DNA of 64,000 nt from CAZAPG01 sp964486935. GTDB lineage: Bacteria; Chloroflexota; Anaerolineae; 4572-78; J111. Where the stretch lies: NCBI GenBank assembly GCA_964486935.1, contig CAZAPG010000005.1, positions 62,001 to 126,000 on the forward strand, written 5' to 3'. Both the position numbers and the translations under genes were made by a program. Positions 60,663-64,000 of this stretch are shown piece after piece. The stretch's first letter is position 1; every line of letters begins with the position of its first letter. Under the pieces are notes generated by a model, which had not been told where the DNA came from, did no database searches, and saw nothing but the letters and a program-made list of their open reading frames with translations.

Positions 60663-61634
60663 TTACTCCACAATCACAATTTGGTCTGGATGGTCCACAA
60701 TAATTTCTGGCGCATTTTGATAAAGTTTTACCAGCCCGGTAACCTGAACCTGTTTGTTTTTATAAAGCTCTTCCGGCGGCGCTAAAAATAACGGCCAGGC
60801 ATCGGGAAAGATAGCGACCTTAAAAGTACTGCGAAAATCTTTATCAAAATTCAAAAAGACTACCTTGCCGGAGTTGTAGGTGTCAACCACCTCTCCTTCA
60901 ACGGTAACGGTTTGGCCGGAGTAGGCAGCGGCATCGGCCCAGGAAATTACCTGCGGTTCAGGCGACTCAGTTTGATCACCTGCTTTGGGTGTTGGCTGGG
61001 GCGCGGCGGTAACAACCGGCGTGACTGTGGTTGCCGCCGGTTCGGTTGCGTTGGTAGGGGTATTTTGGCCGGCAGCCAACTGTTGCGGACAATTGCAGTG
61101 AGTCAACACAACCTGCCCGTGGGTTAACCCAACCTCAATTTGCCACGGCTCTGTGATGATGATTTCTGGCTTGCCTTGATATTCTTGAATTACGCCTTCA
61201 ATGCGCACCAGTTTGCCATAAAACAACTCCTCTGGCGGCGCGGAAAATTTGGGCCAATCATCGGGAAAGATAACTGCGGTAAATCCCTCTTTATAATCTT
61301 CGGTAAAATTTAAAAACACCACGTTGCCGGTGTTATGACTGCGAACCACGGTACCTTCCACGGTTACTTTTTCGCCAATAAAGTCGGCGGCATCGGTAAA
61401 GGGGATGACGTCATCGCGGGGGCCGGAGGGCCACACCAGGTTTTCCACGTCATCGGAAGGGAGTGGCCGGTTTGAGATTGCGGCGGGCGCCGGGGTATAA
61501 GTTGGGTAGGGCGTGTAGGTGGGGTAGGGCGTGTAGGTGGGGTAGGGAGTTGGCGGAACTTGAGATTGACAGGCAACCCCGGCAAAGATTGTCACGAGTA
61601 TCAAACTGACCTTCCACAAAAACCGCATTGACAA
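60663..61634 (-). CDS. Lipoprotein with two OB-fold repeats, first gene of the comEC operon
   Basis: This 323-residue lipoprotein has a signal with lipobox GVAC, a Pro/Tyr/Thr linker with PYPTYT repeated three or more times, and two homologous ~90-residue domains: residues ~75-170 (DFIGEKVTVEGTVVRSHNTGNVVFLNF) and ~230-323 (AYSGQTVTVEGEVVDTYNSGKVVFLNF). They resemble the OB-fold nucleic-acid-binding modules found with YhcR-type nucleases. An extracellular DNA-binding role that feeds ComEC is an attractive inference, but sugar or protein binding is possible. A Thr/Gln-rich spacer with Pro separates the two domains. Confidence 0.75.
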   Translation of the reverse strand: MSMRFLWKVSLILVTIFAGVACQSQVPPTPYPTYTPYPTYTPYPTYTPAPAAISNRPLPSDDVENLVWPSGPRDDVIPFTDAADFIGEKVTVEGTVVRSHNTGNVVFLNFTEDYKEGFTAVIFPDDWPKFSAPPEELFYGKLVRIEGVIQEYQGKPEIIITEPWQIEVGLTHGQVVLTHCNCPQQLAAGQNTPTNATEPAATTVTPVVTAAPQPTPKAGDQTESPEPQVISWADAAAYSGQTVTVEGEVVDTYNSGKVVFLNFDKDFRSTFKVAIFPDAWPLFLAPPEELYKNKQVQVTGLVKLYQNAPEIIVDHPDQIVIVE

Positions 61635-61731
61635 AATCCTTGTTTGCGCTGTACTTTTACCTTAAGCAGTGAGGGCAACGAGGTAGTATACCGCTATTAA
61701 ACCGTAGAGTCAATCACAAAATAAACCGCGG

Positions 61732-62388
61732 TTACGGGGTACCATCGGTGGGAGTGGCTGTGTCGACGGGTACAGTGGGTGTGCTGGTGGCGGGTACGGT
61801 GGTAGCGGTTGGCGTGAGGGTGGCCGTTGGTGTATCGGTGGCGGGTGTAATAGTAGCGGTTGGCGTGGGAGTAAAAGTTGGAGTGGCGGTAGCGGGTACA
61901 GTAGTGGCGGTTGGCGTAGGGGTGACTGTAGGCGTATTGGTAGCGGTGGGGGTATGGGTTGGCGTAAATGTTGCGGTGGGTGTAGTGGTAGGCGGCAGGG
62001 TGCCGGTAGGCGTAGCTGTAGGCGTCGGCGGAATTGGCGTTTCAGTTGGCGTAGGCGTTGGCGGCGGGGGGGTATTGGTGGGTTGGCTGGTTGGAAATGA
62101 TTGAGTTGGGGTAGGCTCAAGGGTGTTGGTGGGGGTGCGCGCAGGTTGGGGCGATGTGTCATCAGGGGGGGGCGTAGCGGTGGAGGTTGGCGTTGCAGTG
62201 ATAAAAAAGGCAGGGGTTGGCGTAAATGCAAAAAGGGTTGGCGTGGGCAACTGGCTTTTAGGCGCCGAGGCCAGCGCAGCAATACCTGCACAATAACAGG
62301 GAATGGTCATTAAAATTATGCCCAAAAGTACGGCATAAATATTGCGTTTGTGTCGGGGTAAATTTCCCCACCACCGATTGAGACTCAA
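61732..62388 (-). CDS. Membrane-anchored Pro/Thr-repeat protein
   Basis: This 218-residue protein has one N-terminal helix (residues ~17-42, with two cysteines) and then some 170 residues almost only of Thr, Pro, Ala and Val in loose repeats (TPTATFTPTHTPTATNTPTV). It has no folded domain visible. Such stretches act as extended, often O-glycosylated, wall spacers. The similar linkers in its neighbours end in globular domains; this one ends in DGTP. It could be a truncated gene or a plain spacer protein. Base composition is repetitive, and strand slippage may vary its length. Confidence 0.7.
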   Translation of the reverse strand: MSLNRWWGNLPRHKRNIYAVLLGIILMTIPCYCAGIAALASAPKSQLPTPTLFAFTPTPAFFITATPTSTATPPPDDTSPQPARTPTNTLEPTPTQSFPTSQPTNTPPPPTPTPTETPIPPTPTATPTGTLPPTTTPTATFTPTHTPTATNTPTVTPTPTATTVPATATPTFTPTPTATITPATDTPTATLTPTATTVPATSTPTVPVDTATPTDGTP

Positions 62389-62546
62389 TATAGGCTCCGG
62401 TTTCTTATCTGGTTAAAAACTGGTGAAAATGTTTGGGGTTCAGCAACGCCTTTGGCAGAAATTCTGAACGCTGAACCGCTGAACTGGCAAACTATTTATT
62501 GAGGAGGCATGATAGATGCCAGGGATTAATTGTCAAAATAGAAGGG

Positions 62547-63824
62547 TTAGGCTTGGGGCGGCTTGCCAACCGGCAAAATTAAGTGGAATTTGCTGCCGGG
62601 GTATTGGTCCGGGTTGTATCCTTCGCTTTCTACCCATAGCGAGCCGCCGTGCGCTTCGGCCACGCCTCTGGCAATTGGTAGCCCTAACCCGGCCCCGCCG
62701 CCCATAAAATCGGTTTTACTGGTGCTGTGGTGCTCAATTTCGCGCACTTCGTGGAAATGCTCAAAAATCAAATCTTGTTGGTCGGGTGGAATACCTACCC
62801 CGCTATCGCTCACTATAATCTTGATAAATTGGCTGGCAGCCGGTTGGTGGGCAGGAATTGAGGCATCATCGCCGCCAATTAGCCGGGCTGTTACTTCTAT
62901 TTTGCCGCCATCGGGCGTGTATTTAACGGCGTTACTCACCAGGTTTCGCAAAATCTGGATGATTCGTTCGCCATCAACCCAAATGGGGGCAATGTGCCCA
63001 ACATCGGCCATAACCAGGGTTTGCCGGCGACGGGCCACCACATTGGCAAAATCTTTGTGAATTTTGTTAAATAATGATGAGAGCGTAACCGGGGCGTAAC
63101 TTAACTGCAAGGTTCCGGCCCGAATGCGGGTAACGTCGAGCATATCTTGCACAATGCCGCGCAGGCGGTCTACCCCAATTATTATCCCGTCGATAATTTC
63201 GTGCGTGGACGGGGCGGCGTTGGCTAAAAAAGGGCTGCCCGGCGTTGTCAAAATGCTCAAATAGCCGTGGACGGCGGCCAATGGCGTGCGCAGTTCGTGC
63301 GCGGCCAGGTCAATAAAGCGGGCTTTCATTTCGGCTCTGTATTCCAGCGCTTTGTTGGCCTCGGTTAGCTCACGCACTTTTTGCTCAAGGTGGTCTACCA
63401 AACGCTCGTTGTATTCGCGCAGGTAAATACTTTCCTGGTCAAGCGACACTTTTTCTCGCCGGCCCCCCAAAAATTCGGCCACCTGGTTGGGCAAGGCGTC
63501 TACATCAATGGGTTTGGCAATGTAACCGTCGCAGCCGGCGGTCAGGGCGCGCTCGCGGTCGCCGGCCATTGTTTTGGCAGTCAGGGCAATAATAGGGATG
63601 TGGCTCAACCGGGGGAAACTTTTAATGCGCGTGGCCGTTTCGTAGCCGTCCATCCCCGGAATATTGATATCCATCAAAATCAAATCCGGGGTCTCTTCTT
63701 GAGCAGCCTTAAGGCCGGTGAGTCCATCTACCGCTTCAACCACGCTATATCCGGCGCTTTGCAGTACCTGCGCTACCAAAATGCGATTGGCGGCGTTATC
63801 TTCAACGTACAAAATTTTGGCCAT
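62547..63824 (-). CDS. Hybrid signalling protein: receiver domain + histidine kinase
   Basis: This 425-residue cytoplasmic protein has an N-terminal receiver domain (residues 1-~120; phospho-acceptor Asp52 in LILMDINIPGMDG, Lys in YIAKPID), a coiled coil (~130-170) and a histidine kinase core: H-box DLAAHELRTPLAAVHGYL (His176), N-box LRNLVSNAVKYT, and G-box VSDSGVGIPPDQQD, GAGLGLPIARGVAEAHGG. The receiver-first order means input by phosphorelay rather than by a sensor. No membrane segment. The start ATG overlaps the stop of another kinase gene (TAATG), so it probably receives phosphate from that kinase. Confidence 0.9.
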   Translation of the reverse strand: MAKILYVEDNAANRILVAQVLQSAGYSVVEAVDGLTGLKAAQEETPDLILMDINIPGMDGYETATRIKSFPRLSHIPIIALTAKTMAGDRERALTAGCDGYIAKPIDVDALPNQVAEFLGGRREKVSLDQESIYLREYNERLVDHLEQKVRELTEANKALEYRAEMKARFIDLAAHELRTPLAAVHGYLSILTTPGSPFLANAAPSTHEIIDGIIIGVDRLRGIVQDMLDVTRIRAGTLQLSYAPVTLSSLFNKIHKDFANVVARRRQTLVMADVGHIAPIWVDGERIIQILRNLVSNAVKYTPDGGKIEVTARLIGGDDASIPAHQPAASQFIKIIVSDSGVGIPPDQQDLIFEHFHEVREIEHHSTSKTDFMGGGAGLGLPIARGVAEAHGGSLWVESEGYNPDQYPGSKFHLILPVGKPPQA

Positions 63825-64000
63825 TAACTCAACCTGTAATCCAAATGCACAACGTTGTTATCTAAAGTCTCCGGCGGAATAACGGGAACCGTAAAATGAA
63901 AGGCGCTCCCCTGGCCCACTTTGCTATCTACCCACAGCCGCCCGCCATGCAGTTTGACCAGCCGGTAACTAATAGGGACTCCCAGGCCGGTTCCTTCGGC
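63824..64000 (-). CDS. Histidine kinase, C-terminal end (gene runs off the window)
   Basis: Only the last 58 codons are inside the window; they read AEGTGLGVPISYRLVKLHGG, then RLWVDSKVGQGSAFHFTVPV, the G2 box and final strand of a HATPase domain, followed by a ~17-residue tail. It ends with TAA overlapping the ATG of the receiver-kinase gene, so the pair is translated as one unit. The rest, including any sensor, lies beyond position 64000. Confidence 0.88.
   Translation of the reverse strand, partial: AEGTGLGVPISYRLVKLHGGRLWVDSKVGQGSAFHFTVPVIPPETLDNNVVHLDYRLS

Noticed and set aside
61732..62388. Repetitive DNA resembling a tandem array or CRISPR
   Set aside because: The repeats are degenerate, in codon phase and encode a Thr/Pro linker; there are no regular spacers.

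Overview
The window reads as part of a chromosome of a Chloroflexota bacterium (Anaerolineae/Caldilineae-like; inferred, no rRNA present). The signs are many secreted or anchored proteins with Pro/Thr linkers (TPTPTATP type), a DUF3048 lipoprotein, a LysM-tagged peptide-binding protein, a BTAD/NB-ARC/TPR regulator, an FHA-GAF-cyclase, and intergenic spaces full of short palindromic repeats. Coding density is high and GC moderate. There are no insertion sequences, CRISPR arrays, rRNAs or phage structural genes.

Layout. 1-4.5 kb: branched-chain amino-acid ABC transporter (livH-livM-livG-livF, minus strand) behind a near-consensus promoter. 4.5-10 kb: DUF3048 lipoprotein, small membrane protein, STAS protein, excisionase-type HTH protein, an XRE/STAND ATPase with tandem operator-like repeats, and a class V aminotransferase. 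10-14.6 kb: a MurF-alanine racemase fusion, a TrmO-chorismate mutase-like fusion, a tRNA-Leu/Glu/His operon and a RusA-type resolvase. 14.7-23.4 kb: PspA with a membrane coiled-coil partner, a large GT39-like glycosyltransferase, a PIG-L deacetylase, greA with a structured and probably attenuated leader, lysS and a GNAT acetyltransferase. 23.7-35.8 kb: mfd (carrying an in-frame copy of an intergenic repeat), FHA-GAF-adenylate cyclase, acpS, ilvD, a threonine-dehydratase-like enzyme, an HtrA-like protease, and selD, which is itself a selenoprotein gene read through an in-frame TGA.

36-50.8 kb is the most unusual block. All genes point the same way: an RpiR regulator, an opine-type dehydrogenase, a 1228-residue protein that joins a B12-binding domain, a glutamate-mutase-E-like barrel and a MutL/GlmL reactivase, a complete Dpp/Opp peptide transporter (with an alcohol dehydrogenase inserted), and a C45-type Ntn hydrolase. 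I infer a catabolic locus: import of a conjugated amino acid or peptide, hydrolysis, opine-type redox cleavage, and radical carbon-skeleton rearrangement by an enzyme with its repair chaperone fused in cis. The substrate is unknown.

51-64 kb: a berberine-bridge-type flavin oxidase, SemiSWEET, a VOC protein, a BTAD-NB-ARC-TPR regulator, a comEC operon that begins with a double OB-fold lipoprotein, Pro/Thr-rich surface proteins, and two translationally coupled histidine kinases, the outer one cut by the window end.
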